Program-made: the position numbers and the translations under genes | Notes under the pieces: model-generated | What the model was told of the DNA's origin: nothing | Seen by the model: only the letters and a program-made list of their open reading frames with translations | The model's database searches: none | NCBI GenBank assembly: GCA_010279815.1 | Contig: QEOQ01000626.1 | Location: forward strand, 652,018 to 716,017 | DNA from: Brachionus plicatilis | Lineage: Eukaryota > Rotifera > Eurotatoria > Ploima > Brachionidae | DNA: 64,000 bases | Reading direction: 5' to 3' | Shown here: piece by piece, positions 12,701 to 27,700 of the stretch | Position numbering within the stretch: the stretch's first letter is position 1 | Layout: the number at the start of each line of letters is the position of its first letter

Positions 12701-15700
12701 TCTTTTACTTCTTTTGATAAAAATCTCTTCATTAGCTGATCAAAATTATTTTTTATTTAAAAAATTTTAAAAAATTATATATTTTGTTCAATCAAGATAT
12801 TTGGTTAAATATGAATGAAAAAAAAACTTTTTTTCACTTAATTAAATTTTTTTAAATAAAATTGTTGATCAACTCTTACTTTTTTTAAATTACTGTGGTC
12901 AATTATTCCGAGCATTTCTGTTTTTCAATATTAATTTGGTAATTTTAATTAAGCTTCGGATTTAGATCTACTTTAGATTTGTCTAAAAAATATTTTTCTA
13001 ATAAATTTATGTTAAACTTTGTAATTCCTTTATTGAATAAATAATTCAAATTTTTTAAAATAAGGCAAACATCTTTGAATAATTCAATGTCCATCTTATA
13101 AATTTTAATCAATTCCTTATATTTTAAGCACAAAATATATAAAAAATAGATGAAAAAATTATAAAGGAATCTATGCTGTTGGTAATACAAACATAAAATG
13201 TTTTATCTTATATTTTTGAATTTAATTTTTTACAAATATTTATTTTTGGGCATCACATTGACGATAGGTTTAAAGATTTAAGAATACCTTAAATAAATAC
13301 ACTAAATACTTAATTTAATTAAAAAAGCAGATTAACAGAATTTTAAATTTTGTTATTCTGAAAAGGAAAAAAAAATAGATTCCAATATTATATAAAATAT
13401 TCTCAATTAAATTAAATTTTTTTAAATTCATCAAAAAGTAATAATAAAAATACTTACATCAAATAAAATATATGGATGACCATTTGGACAAGCTTAAATA
13501 AAAAATTAATTTTGTAAATTATTTTGTAAATTTTTTTTTATCTTGGAAACAATTAAGAAAAAGTTTGAAATTTTTAAAAATGTTCAATTCCAAAAAAAAA
13601 ATTGTAACGGTTCTCTAAATTTAATGATTGAAATTTTTTTTTTATTTTAAAATTTAATTAAATAACAAACTTTTAAAAATTTGATCTTAACTTTAAATTA
13701 AATTTTTGTTAAGTCAAAATTTCAAAGAGACTACAATGGATCTGCAATGTTTTTTTCCAAAAATATTTACAGTATTTGCTAATTTTTTGTTCATGCCTAT
13801 TTATTGACTTAAATTATACCTAATCCTATAGCTATGACAATTATTTAAACATTTAAAAATTGAAAGAAAAAAAATGATCAATGGTATTTGAAATTCAAAT
13901 ACAAATCGAACAAATATTCTTCTTTTTTTGATTAATTGAAATTAAAGTTAATAAAATAAACTTTAAAAAATACTTCAAAAAAGGTTCAACATACTTTGTT
14001 GCACCTTTTTTACTTAAAATAATTTTTATCATGTTTTAACAAGAGAAATAAAAATATCAATAAGATTTAAATTGATTATTGGTTTAATTTACTAAAAAAA
14101 AAGAAAAAAATTATTTTTTTTTAAGGAAAAAAGGTTCAACAAAGTAAGTTGGACTTTTTTGAAGTATTTTTTAAAGTATACTTTATTAACTTTAATTTTA
14201 ATTCATCAAAAAAAGAAGAATTTTTGTTCGATTTGTATTTGAATTTCACAATACTTGATCAATTAACCAAAAAAGTTTAAAACTGTTTATCTTGTATCCA
14301 AAATAAGTGGTATTTTTTTTTAACTTACCATACAAAGTAGGATTATCAGTTGTTCTGTTTTGTCTTAGAGCAATCAAATTGTCGTACAGGGTGTCTTGAG
14401 GCATACATGGAATAAATGACTCTTTAAACTTCAATGGCGATTCCATCATATCAGCGAGAGGCAAAATCAAAACATTCTTCGAAAATTGAATGGAATATTT
14501 AAGCTGAAGCATCAACAAATTTAGCTCTATTGAATTGGAAACTTGCTGACTCATTTGGACAATTTCCTGCAAGTAATGACGCTTGTTAGAATAGAACCTT
14601 TCAAAAGGAACATTAATGATGTCACACGACAGCACATTAATGTTTTTTTGCATCAAAAGAACATTTTTAAACACACAAATAAGAAAATAGGGAAACATTT
14701 TCTGGGGGTCCTTTTCCAAAACAGCCTGTAATTCTGTCGAATTTTGATTTTCAAAGCCGTTTTGAATGGCTCGTTTAATTTGTATGTATTTGCTTCCAAT
14801 TAATACATATCGTTCAGTTATTCCCAGATTGTCGCCAATTATTTGCTTGGGTGTCATCCAATTCATCATGGTATTATTGGAAATGTGTTTGACACTGCTG
14901 AAACTGAATCGTCTGACAAATTCTTTGATCAAAAAGTTGAATACCGTGTTTGTGTAGGCCAGTGTAGGCTCGATGAGTCTTTTGACATTAGAGATCAGCA
15001 AATTTAGTTGAGAAATATTTTTTATTGAGTCCAAAGTTTCTTGGTTGTTTGTAGCTTTGACCAGAATTTTTAAAACAAATTTCAGCTTGGCCAAATATGA
15101 CAGACTTTCGATGTTGTAGCACAAAGTTTCATCTTGTAGAATAAAATTAAGCAGATGATGACCAGAAAGCAAAAATTGGCATATTCGCTCAGCAGCATTT
15201 ATTTCCTCATCAATAGATTTGTTAATCACATCGTCGAAGAGTGTCTCTTCAACACATATCATAAAATTAATAGCTGTTTCACTATTTTTATAAATATCTT
15301 CATCAGTCTGATTAAACCATTTATTTAAATAAATTAATGATTTTTCATAGTTTTTGAATAATAATTGCAGTAAAAGCTTGCTGGTTTTGTTGTCCAGATC
15401 GAATTTTTGTTCACTTGATTTTGATGAAATTCTACCATGAATGGTCACTTCGCAAATGGCTTGAACAACCTCGTCCTCTGGCTCAGAGCTAAATATCAAA
15501 TTTTCCACCACATTCAAATAGAACAAATTCAATTTTTGCATGAAATTTTTGTACGGTTTAGCATTTTCCCTTTAAAAAGACAATTTATTACCAATTCACA
15601 TATTATGACCAATTTCATTTTTTTATGTAGAGAGGTTAAAAAATGAGCAAATTTAGTGATTAAAAATCTGAGCAGATCAATTCCAAAAAAAAGTTGGTCA

Positions 15701-18700
15701 ATTTTAATTTTTAATTTAGAATTATTAAATTTTTTTTTGGTGGTCACATAAATTTTTGACCGACCGAAAAGGAAAAATAAAATTGAGAATAGGCCTAAAA
15801 CTTATGACTTTAAAATAACTCTGATTTAGAATAAAGAAAAAAATGAATCATTTATCAAGAAGTATTTTACGTTTTCCGTGAAATTTTAAATGATGAGAAT
15901 GGATTAAATGAGCATTGAAATAAAAATTATTTAATTTGAATAACTTAATTGATGGAGTCAGTAATAAAAAGAAGTAACAAATGGTATCAATTGAGGAAGC
16001 ATTTCTTATGTGAATTAGAAGGCTTTTTTTATTATATTATTTCATAATTATAAAATTCTGAAAAACCAAAAGAAAAACACTAACACATTAGATTTTAACA
16101 AAGTAAATAAAAATTAATTGAAAAAAAATATTTTTGCACAATTCTAAATCTAAATTATATTATAATCTTTGAACTGAATTTTAGGTAAATTTCCGTAATT
16201 TATAGTAAATATTGTGGGGAAAATTTAAAAATGAAAAATAAATTTTAAATCGTTTATGTTGAAAAGTTAGATCCTTTTTTTTTAATTTTTATGAAAAAAA
16301 AGATACTTTAATATGGATTTTTCAAGGTTTTGTTAAATATGGTACCAAAAAAAACTACAAAGATTAAAATCTTAAATCTTTAAAAATTTATTTCTTCGGC
16401 AAAGTAAATTTGTTGATAAAATTTCATTTTTCAAATTTGATCTAAAAATTTAATAAATGATATCATTGTGATTAAATTTTATCGGAGATTTTTACATTTT
16501 TATAACATTTCAAATCTTAATTTTTAAATATTTGAAAAAGTAATTTGTAAAAAATGCATTAAAATTTAATAGCGTATTTAAAATTTTTTGATCATATTTG
16601 AAAAATGAAATTTGATCAAAAAACTTAACGATTTTTTCCTGATAAAAATAGTTTTAAGTGTTACAAGTACTATTGCATTAATTCTTTCAAGTCAGTTAAT
16701 TACACTCAAATTCTCTTTGATCGTTTAAAAATAGGAATTAAAAATTTAAAAACACAAAAAAAAGAAAAAAAACTAAAACTTGTTTTTTGTTAGAATTTAT
16801 TTTTCTTAAATTCACAATTTATATAAAAATAAAAAAAAATTTATTACTTTAAATTGATAATTGGTTAGATCTAAATTTGATAATTAATTTTACTTGAATT
16901 TACTTTTATGAAATTTTGAAACCCAATGTTTAATAAAAAAAAAAAACTCAAAAATTTACTGAATAACTTCTTTTTTTTAACTATAGTTTATAAACTTGAT
17001 TATTGTTTTAGAACTTTTTCTAAAGTAAATTACAGTAAAAATTAATTAATTTTTTTTTTTAATTTAGGACAATTTTAGGTATTTTTAAATCTTACCTAAA
17101 CACATATTAATGTTTGCTGATCGATTTTGCATTTATGCGGCTAATTTTTAATTACTTAGAAAATTTTTTAACTCAAAGGTTAATAGATGGTTAAAATGCA
17201 TCTTACTAAAAATTATCAGGATATAGGTTTTTTTTAATCTTTTCGAAAGAGTTGATTTAAAATAAAAAAGAAAAACTATTCAAGTGTCGTTTAAACTTTG
17301 AAAAAATTATTTCAAAAAGTATTTTATAAATTCTTAAAAATTAGATCGATTAAAAAAAAATGATCCTAATGGGGATTTTTAATTCACCTTTTAATTAAAC
17401 AAAAATTTTCTACTTACTCTACTTGGTCAAGCTGAACGCCAATTTGATTATCAATCAATCTAACTTGGATTATTTCCCTACAGCCCAAACAACGTGTTTG
17501 TTGGTCAAACATTCTTAGTTTCATAAGATTTTCACAATCTGAGCAAATCAGGCATTCACAATTTTTAGAGTTTATTTTTTTGTAAACCGGACATTCCTTT
17601 TTGCAGCATTTGGAAACGCTTGATTCCAAAAAGCAGTGACTTCTTGCTTTATCCACACAAAATAGCAAAAAATCATGAATCATTTCAATGGTTTCTAGCT
17701 TGTTAAAATCAAAACGCTTTTTCAAAATCATCACTTTCAGTTTAAGCAATAAATCCGAAAAGATCGGAGCAATAAAGGCCTCAACACGGTCACATACATC
17801 ATTATGAAACAAGTCCAAAAACTGGAAAGAATTAATCTTGATGCAGACAATTTTATACAAGCTTAAATCAGTTTTTTTCTTGGCAAATAAAACAAGATTT
17901 CTGACCAAATTTATGAGAGTCTTTAGTTTTTTGTTAAGAAAATCAAAATTTTCCAAGTTTGTGATTTCTCGACTAAACTCATCAATTGTAAATACACATG
18001 ACTCAATTTCCAAATGGTCAAAAGTACTTTTTTTTACCAAATGCTTGCATATTTTTGGTACTAGGGTGGAAAATTTGAGGAAAAATTCTATCTTTGGTCT
18101 CAGAAGTGTGTAGGCCAAATGAATGAATGGAAAACTTATTTTAACATCTGACACATCAATGTCACGCAAAGAATTGTTGATCGCCTTTTTGACCACCTCT
18201 ATTTGATCTTGGTTGTGAATTCTGCAGTTGATGAGAACAAAATCGCTCAGGTAAAGATCGAACACTTGGTCCATTAGCTGTTGATTTAGATTTTTTTTCA
18301 AAATCTTATAGCAAACTGTGCCTTCGAACAAACTTGGTATTGTTCTGGCAAAGTGCGCAAATTTTTCCCCTTCCTCCATCAGACTCGATATTCCGTCGAG
18401 ATAATTTTGGCAAAAAGCATTCAATTGCTGGTCGATGATCCAAAAAAATGGAATGTTCGAGCTGAATTGTTGGTCGGAGAAAAACTCCTTTTCAAATATA
18501 TCAGATTTGCAGAAAAATTTGTGCTGTTCTGTTAGCTCATCTCTCATTTCGCTGTAGTTTATCTTTAAAAATTCGTGGCTGTTGACTATTTCAATGAATA
18601 AGTTGGACTTCCAGTCACAACTTTGGCCAAGTGTGTCCAAATTGGAGTGGATGTCGATTTTGGAGAGCAAAAAAGCCAACAAAGGACTGAGCTTTGACTC

Positions 18701-21700
18701 GAGGTAAGCTTTGCACGACTTTCTCAGAGTAGAACATTCGTTTATTCTTCTAAAGTCGACCACTTCCTTGCCAAACCAAGATTCGGATAGGTGCACATTG
18801 CCGAAATTTTTTTCCTTTTCTTCCTGAAGAGTGGCAATGCGTGACAAAATTGCGGATAAAAAAGTGTCATTTTCGCAGATTGTGCTAAAAATTGCGATCC
18901 GCTCAATGGTTCGATTGATGTTGGTGTCGTCGATCATTGAGCATGACCGGTGGCAAAGAGTTTTAAGAAATTTTTTCAGATCAATGCTGGATGAGTTGTG
19001 CAAGTTTTGGTTCAAAATTTTGCTCAAACTTTTTGACTGGAGGCTGTTTAAATCAAGAAGGTAATCGGATGAGTCCTCAAGTTCGTCCACATGGTGGCAC
19101 GACCACTGCGACACTTGGAAACCGGTGAATTTTCTGGAGAATTGGCGCGACAAATTTATCAACAAGACAATGAAGCAGTTTTGCAAGGTACTCTGGTCAG
19201 CGATTGCCTCTTTGAATTTTTCGTTGATGGAATGTCTGGCACAAGAGAGCAGGTCCGATTCCAGTTTTGTGCTAAAGTCACATTGGACTATCAGGATTTT
19301 TTTGTTCTCATTTCTTTGGCCCAAAAATTGTTCTATTTTTTTTGAAAATTGATTTTCAGTATCGAAGGATTTCAAGAGACAACTTGATAAGTTTTCGGCA
19401 GGTAAACTCAAGCTATTAGCTATTGATTTAAGGCTCTTTCGAGTTAGCAAAAATTTTGAATGAGTGGTCACTTGGAATAGATTTTTTTTCAATTCAGTAT
19501 TTTTTAAGTTTTTCTTCAAAAGTTGCATCAGACTAAAATGGTCACAATGTTGAGTCAAATAGTCATTTTCTAGGAGATTTTTGTTCACTGCTCGGTACAA
19601 GTTGTCCAAGGTTGAGCACTGCAACAGGAGCATTTTGGCTTTGATTAAAGTTTCATCATAAAAATCGGTGTCATAAATGTCATGAGAGTCTTTACTGACA
19701 TAAAAGTCCACTCTATTTTGTTGCATTAGATAAAGGATTATGCTGGCAAGGGTATCTTCGTGGTATCCTATGAATATGTCGTTTAGTTTTATACCCATTG
19801 GTTTAGTTTTATCCAGCTTGGTGAATTCAACAATCCAATTTTCCAATCTTTTGCACAAATTTATTTGGTTGTCGTTGAGCATTGTGGCCGAATTGAGGAA
19901 GTGTTTTTCAAGACGATTTATAAGCGGTATGGGAAATATTTTCGAGTCATAGACAGACTCTTTATTTGACAAAATAATCATTCTGAAGTTTTCATGCACC
20001 AGACAATTTACTCTTTGAGTGTTAATTCCTTAAATAAAATTTTTAATTTTATCAAAAATATAAAAAATAAATTTTAAGTTAAAATTATTTCAGAAAATTG
20101 AATTTTTTTTGCAAATCCCCCTAATCTTTAAGCATCGAATTCTGTCAGATTGTGAGAAAAGATAAAATCATTCTCTAATTTTTTAAATTGAATAAAAATT
20201 CTTTGTTATTTTCCTTTAGGATTAAAAATAGGGGCATAAAAAAATAAAGAAAAAAAAACTCTAAGAATTGAATTTAGAAAATTCATTTACTCATTTAGCT
20301 TATAATACGATTTAGTTAAAATAAAAATAATTTATTAAATTTAAAAGACTTTTTCGATATAAAAAACTCTATCTATGTAAAAAAACTTTTTTTTAGTTTG
20401 AAAAAAACTTCCAAAATAAAAAGTTATTTTGAATTAATTTTGTATTTTTATTAAGTAAATTTATTTTAGTGATAAAAAAGAAATTTTAGTTACAAAAAAT
20501 TTCTAGCCTAAAACTTTGTGTTTCAGTAGCTTATTTAAAGGTATTTTTATTAATTTCCACATTTATCTAAAATAAAAAGAATTTAAAAAAATAAAATTTT
20601 TGATAGTTCATCCTCGGATTTTTTTTTATTTATTTAAAAGAATCTTATAAAGGCTGAGTTTTAGGTTATCGGGACATAACCCAGTCGAATCAGAAATTAT
20701 ATCATTCACTTTTTGGATATTTTTTTATTTTTCCTTAAGTATTGCTAAATTATTTCTTCCTGTTACAGTATCTTTAGCAAAATTTTTCGATAGAAAGATG
20801 AGCTGGAAAAATTGGTCGTGGATAAGTCGTTCACTATTTTAATATATTTGAAAATTGAATAAAATAACTCAAGAATATTTCGATTTTTTTCTCTTATTCA
20901 TTTTCAGAAAAGAAATTAAAAATTTGCAAAATATTGATTTTAATAATTTAAAAAAATAAACAAAAAAAAATTATTAAAATAAAGGATTGTTTTTTAGAAA
21001 TATTAATTATTTTGTCCAGAGTTTTTTATAAGTCCCAAATTAAATGCCAAGTGCGGGCTTAGACTTTAAATTAAAAAAAAATAAAGTCTTTGACTTAGAC
21101 TTGACTTAATACTTGTGACTTTTAAATCACTCAATTTTCTTTACTTTTTAAGTTTCAACTAAGGGGAAACTTTCAAATATTTGCTTAGTATAAAAAAAGT
21201 TGGAACCATAATCTAAAATTTTATCAAATTCTGGGGCTATATTTTAACTATTATTTTATTATATTAAATCCGCAAATTTATCTGAAAAACCTGCAGTTTT
21301 GAAATGAGAGCGTTACTTTATTTGCAGATTATCAGAAAAAATGGGCAAATTGAAGTTTAAGATCAGGATCAAAAGATCAAAATACAAAATGTAATATTTT
21401 TTTTTCTAAGAAATATTTGACATGTTATGTCAAGTTCATTTTCATATATAACATTTTAATATATCCCTTTTTATTGAACTTTAATAGGCTCAAATTTTTT
21501 AATTGATTAAAATTTAAACTTTTAAAGACAAAAATTTTTAATGTTTTAAAATTTATAATTTGTTTAAGTAGAAAAATAAAATTATTCTAGTTTGAATGAA
21601 TGAATTAATGAATGAATATAAAAGTTATGAATTAAAATTTCTGCATTAACTTAACCTGAATTATTTGAATTATTTTTTTTTTGTTAAATAAATTAGTGAA

Positions 21701-24700
21701 TAATTTGATTATTGACCATTATTAGACATAAAATTCCAGTAATCTTTGATATTTATTTTTTAAAAATTATCAAATTCACTAGATTAATTAAGTTTTAAAA
21801 TTTTAAATGATCATTTTAATATAACAATTTGATCTGAAACTTCAATATGCCTGAAAATGGTATAGCTATACTTTTCGTGAGCCATTTTTATATTTTTTCA
21901 TTTTTAATGTTATCTTTTTTGAATATGGATTTTTTGTTCGGTGCAGATTAAATTAAGAATACAACTTACCCAGATAAACATATCTTTGTCCGCCAAACAC
22001 TTGATAATACTGGTTCAAAACATCATACAAACTTTCAAACAAATTTTGAAAATTCAGCAAAATAACTGTGTTGCCAACTTCCATGCTATGCTTTATTTTG
22101 CTAATGTTTTTGCACACTTCAGTATATTCCATATCATGCTTAAAGTTTGAACCAAATATGACCACAATTTTGTGAGCCTGAATGCCAAGACTATTAACTA
22201 GATAATTTTGTATAATCTCAGTGACTGAGTAATTCTCCGTCAAAAGCAGTAAATATCTTGAATTTGATTCAACATTTTCTCCCTTCAAAGCAGCCTTTAT
22301 CAGATCAATGGAACCACAAAGTGGGTCTGTGTCCAACTTCTGCTTGTCCAACTTTGAATACAATTGATCTTTGAACGGTCCTAGAAAGTCAATGCTAAGA
22401 CCGTCGAAATTTCGCTTCACTGAATGCTCCAGCTTGTTCCAGGTGAGGCGGCCATCGCGCAAACAAAACCAGTAAACCATCTTAATCAGACTGTAGTAAT
22501 CTCTCAGGCCGAAAAATTCCCTTTTAAAATTTTTAGCTATTTGACACACTTGTAAGTAGGCAGTGGCTATTTCGGTGATATACGGCTCAATGATGCTGTA
22601 TATGTGCCGGTCATACTTGCATATGCCCTTGGCACTTTCGACCAATTCGGCTATGTCAGGCTCGCTGCGGGACACAAAAATTCCGCGGTTCATCTTAGCG
22701 GGATCAAGTGCCCAGTTGCTTATTCCAATTACGGCCACTTTTTGATGCGGCAGCGCCACATTTTCGCTAGAGTCCGCGCCATCCTCCAGTAATGGATGAA
22801 GTGTCTTCAAGGGCATTGACTCCGAAGCTTCAGCCAGGCCAACTTCGTCCAAATTGATTACGGAAACAAATTTTTCCAAGTTGTTGTTCTCTTGAAAAGA
22901 AGCTGCTTCCTCAAAAGTCCGAATGATCATTTCAGCCTTGGTCAATGGTGAACATTGAAAGTTCAGAAAATAGGTCTCTTTTAAATTTTGAAACAAAAAA
23001 CTTTTGCTATTAAGTCCATGCATGGAACTTTCCACAATGCTTTTTGCCAATGATTTTGAACTGCCCGGCTTGCCCACAATAAACAGCGGAATCCTCAACT
23101 CCAAACAAACTATGATCATAAAAACATTTTCCAATAGGGCATGATTGCGCGCTATATTATTTGCCAACTGAATTTCGTCCAAAAAAACATGCTGGCACTT
23201 GAGTACTTCAGCCAAGACCCAGTCAAATCTTAGAGCTAAATTGACATTCAAATTTTCAGCTATTAATTTGCGGAAATTGTGTCTAGTATTCATGTTGTAC
23301 AAGCTGGAATGATAGCAAACAGTCAGAGCTAGCAAAAAAGCCCGCTTCAAGTCTCCTATTTGGTGCTGGTAAGAATTATCTTGGAACATTTCAATATTTT
23401 TTTCATTCATTCTGCTAAAAATCAACTCTTTTTTGCTAATAAACCAACAAGTAACCTTAATTACTCTTTCCACGTCTCTCAGACTCACAAAACTGCACTC
23501 GTCATTTCTGTTTCTCATGAATTGTTGACACTTGGTCAACAAATCGCTTAGTTCATCTATTTGGTCTGCATGCTCGCTGAATTCCCTTTTGATCATTTGT
23601 TTGATGTATTTTTTTTCGGCGTCTGTGTCCAGCTGACCAAAATCCCATACCAACGAAAGCATGCTTGCTGGCAATGGCTGCACCCTGTACACCAATTGTC
23701 TCATTGGGATTTGGCCCAGTTTTTCCTTAGACTCGCTTGTTGACACATAGAATCCGAGGCCAGCTTCCTCTAGTTTGTTGATCATCTCATCCGAATGCTT
23801 TCGGTACGGATTTACTGCAGCTACTATTCTTAGACCATGGTCAAAGTCGATCTTCCGGCCAGTGCATGTTCTGTCACACATTATTTCTTTAATGAGTCCG
23901 ATTGCATCGGTTGTGTTTGCCTCGTCAATGAACAAAATTGCTGAAGCTAATTTGGAGTTTCGTTGCTTTTGGTCGAACATTTGTTGGTAGTTTTGTCTGG
24001 ATAAGCGTTCCGCTTGTTCAATTATTCGCTCAATGTCCTCAAAACTAGTTCCACCATGAACCTTGAAATGAATTAGGTGTTTGATTGATCTTAAATTTGG
24101 GTTTATGTGGAGATCGGATAGAAATTTTATCATTCTTGTTTTGCCGCATCCAGTTTCGCCCATTATTATGACCGGTATTTTACACCTAAGGCGCATATAA
24201 ATAGCCATTAGCTTAAGACAATTATCCAAAGTTAGCTCATAAGTCGAATCGGGATCATGGTTTGCATTGTTAACTAATCCGAGTCCCATCACTTTGCGCA
24301 AAGATTGGATTTTTTTTGTGCGTCCAAATTCATTGAAGTTGTCATAAATAGAAACTTGACTTTTCAGCAAAGCAATTCTTGCACTAGCATCCAAGTTTAC
24401 TTCTATATCATCAATAAACTCGCCCGTATTCGGATTTATAAATTTATAAGTTCGCCTATCTAAAAATATGCCCATAAATGTAAAGGATACTCTATCATCA
24501 TTGAAAATGATATAGGGATGAGTAAAATTCTCCCAGCGACGGCTAATGGCCAATTTGTCAAACTCAATTTGGATGCTGTTGTTGGAACTTAGGCTTACCA
24601 CTTCTCTCTCATCACCAATATTCAGACTTGGTATGCCGAAGTCACGTGACATCAAAATAATTAATCGCGTGCAAATATATTTCAAGTCCGGATTGTTGGT

Positions 24701-27700
24701 GAACACTGGCGATGTTTCCAAGGCCTTCAGTTGCATTTCCATAAAATTAACAAAATTGTTCAAATCAACCCAATTGGGATTTTCCAAACTGGAATAGTCG
24801 AGCAAAATTTTCAAACAAGATGCTTGGTCTAAAAAGTTTTCCTCATTGTAAATGTAGGTTTTTAAATCAGTGACAGATTCGACAAACAATTTCAAATAGT
24901 TGGCACACCGCTGATATTTTTCAATAAAAAATAAAGACTCGAACAAATTATCAGGAGGCGCAGAGTCACAATTAGAAACATGGTAGAGATACTTTCTGGG
25001 AGATTGAAACAAAATTCTGGGCAAAAAGTTTAGAGTTGTGTGGTAAGACAGATTGGTATTGCTTATAAACTGGGGCATCATCTCAATAAAATACATGTCG
25101 TTTGCTGAACGACGCCACACTCTTCCTCCAGAATGCTTTAGGTGATTTAAAATTATTAAATTAAAGATAAACAGGTCCACATTGTCAAAGACCTCATTGG
25201 CAATATCAATGTGGTAGATGGTTGCATCACTGCTGGATTTATTTTTGTAAAGTTTGTCAAGAATTTTGTCCGTGTCTAGTGAGCTTGTTTTAATGCGGAT
25301 TATGACATGGTTGGAAATAGAGTGAAAATTGGCAATGGATTGTTTAAATGTTTCGACATATGTTGATTTGCCATTTCCGGCCTGTTTGCTCAAGAGTGCC
25401 CGCACACTACTTTTGTCAATGTCGTATTTTGCCAAGCTTAATTGAGATTTTGTTGTCAATTTGAGCTTTACATATTCATTTATTATAAGAGAATTGAGCA
25501 CTATTGGTTTCACAATGTTTTTGGCAAATGATGAAGCGATTAGTGAATGCTCTGAACGGTCTGTGCTGCAAATGCAAACTATCACATATTCATCCGATTG
25601 ATGCAAATTTGCTTTTGATGACAAAAATTTTTCCACTCTACTCGAATTTTCGTATGTTAACTCCTGGATGTTGATCAAGGTGTATATTTTTTTAGCATCA
25701 GACCGAAAGGCTATTCGGAAAAAATTTTCAACCTTTGAAAAAATTTGATTAGAATGTTTATTAAATAATAAAATTGGTTGAAAGTGGGAAAGATTTTTTA
25801 AAGTTAAAATTAATTAAAAAATTTAAATATTCTATCTTTTAATATAAAAATAAAAATTCTATCGATTAGTTTAATACAATACTTTGTAAGCATGTTTTAT
25901 TTTATCTTTTATGTTTTATTGTATCAGACGACACATTTAATTTAAGGATTTTGTTGCTTATTATTTTTAAGTAAGTCTGACTAACTGGCATACTATAAAA
26001 AAATTTTAAATTAAATTGTATTAATTTTCTTTTTTAAACTATTAAAGAATAATCAAAGTAGTTTAAAAAATTTAAGTGTTTCAAGTTTTTTTAAAGGTTA
26101 AAAATAAAAAGGAGATCATTTATAAAAAATTCTCATAAATTAGAAAATATGGATTTTTTCCTTTGTCGTTTCTAATTTATCCAGATGTATTCTTGTAGAA
26201 TATTTAATTCCATTTTAATGAGAAAAATAGCAATTTTACTTAAAATTACATCAAAAAATACAATGATACAAAGAACACTTCGGGCATTTTTAGTATTTTT
26301 CTAAAGAATCTTTTATTAAATTTAATTTCGATCCAGATCGCTTATTTATTAATTTATTTTTTTTTTAAATACAATATTTGTCCTAATAATTATACTTTAT
26401 TAGATATTAAAAATTCTAGTTTTAAGGCATTTTTTGTGAATTTTAACACCGTTTAAAATGCAAGTAAAAGAGAACTGTTTAATCATTAATTTAAAAAATG
26501 TTATATTTAAAAAAATATTGTGTTTAATTTTATATTTTTTTGTTTTTTCTTGATTTTTTATTTTCAATAAAAGAAAAAAAAATCATTCAGTATCATACAG
26601 TTCATATTTTTTAAGTAGAATAAGAAACTTCGTCAAGAACTAAAGAAAAAAAAGTGCATAAATATTTTAACGTTGTTTCTTAAATCTTAGAACTAAATAT
26701 TTTAAAATAATTTTAGCTAATTTTAATATTTTTATTATTTGGATTTCTATCCAAATGGGCCCATATAATTTTATAAAAAGCATATGAAAAAGGGACAGGT
26801 AGAACGAAACATATGAAAAGAAAAAAAAAACATATAACCAATTTTATGAGAAGATAAAAAACATAAATTCAAAATCCATTTTTTTTTAATATTTTTAGTT
26901 TAATAAAATATTTTTAGTTTAAAAAAAACATATAATAAATTTAAAATTAAAGATAAAAAGCAAATGTTCAAATCCTTTGCGAAAATAGACGAATTAACTT
27001 TTTCACGTAAATTTACAAGTATTTTAACACATTTTTTATCATTATTTGTTCAAAAATTAAAAAACTAATAAATTTTTCAAATTCGAGAGTTTTAAATATT
27101 TCTTTAAACCATTCTTGAATTAGATTAAATCTAAATTTGGTCTCATTTTAACTATTTAAGTTATTTTTTATATAACTTATGTTTTATCTCTTTTTGATTT
27201 TTTATAGTTTATGTTTTTTTCTCTTTTCCATGTGTTTTTTTCTCTCTTTTTATGTTTTTTTCTACCTCACCCTATGAAAAACTAAAAATATCAAAAATAC
27301 TTTATTGAAACTTAGTCTGAATTAAATTAAAATTTATTTTGAAAATTCTTTTATTTCCGTGTTTTAGTTCTAAGTAAAACCTGTAAAAATAATACGTCTT
27401 TTAGGTACCCAAATTCCGGACCCGTCATTTAGGTATCTAGCCTCTATTTTTAACCTTTGGGATAAACAATTATTACTTCTCACCTTAAGGATAAAGTTTA
27501 CGAAAACAGAAAGCTGATTAAAATTCTTTTTAGCTCGTTACTACTTCTAATAAAAAACAAGAAAATAGAAAAAAAATCCGCTTGATATTTGAATAAACTT
27601 TCAGATTCTAAAACTTATAAATGATTTGAAAAACAACAAAAAAAAACAATTTTTTTAAAATACCTCTTCAGCTGTTGTTTGAGAATTACAAAATAGTACT

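Noticed and set aside
12945..13190. Minus-strand open frame inside an RNF213 intron
   Set aside because: Its composition is Lys/Ile/Asn/Phe-rich, it lies between the well-supported exons 13492-13458 and 12496-11741, and including it would break the in-phase RZ-finger junction.
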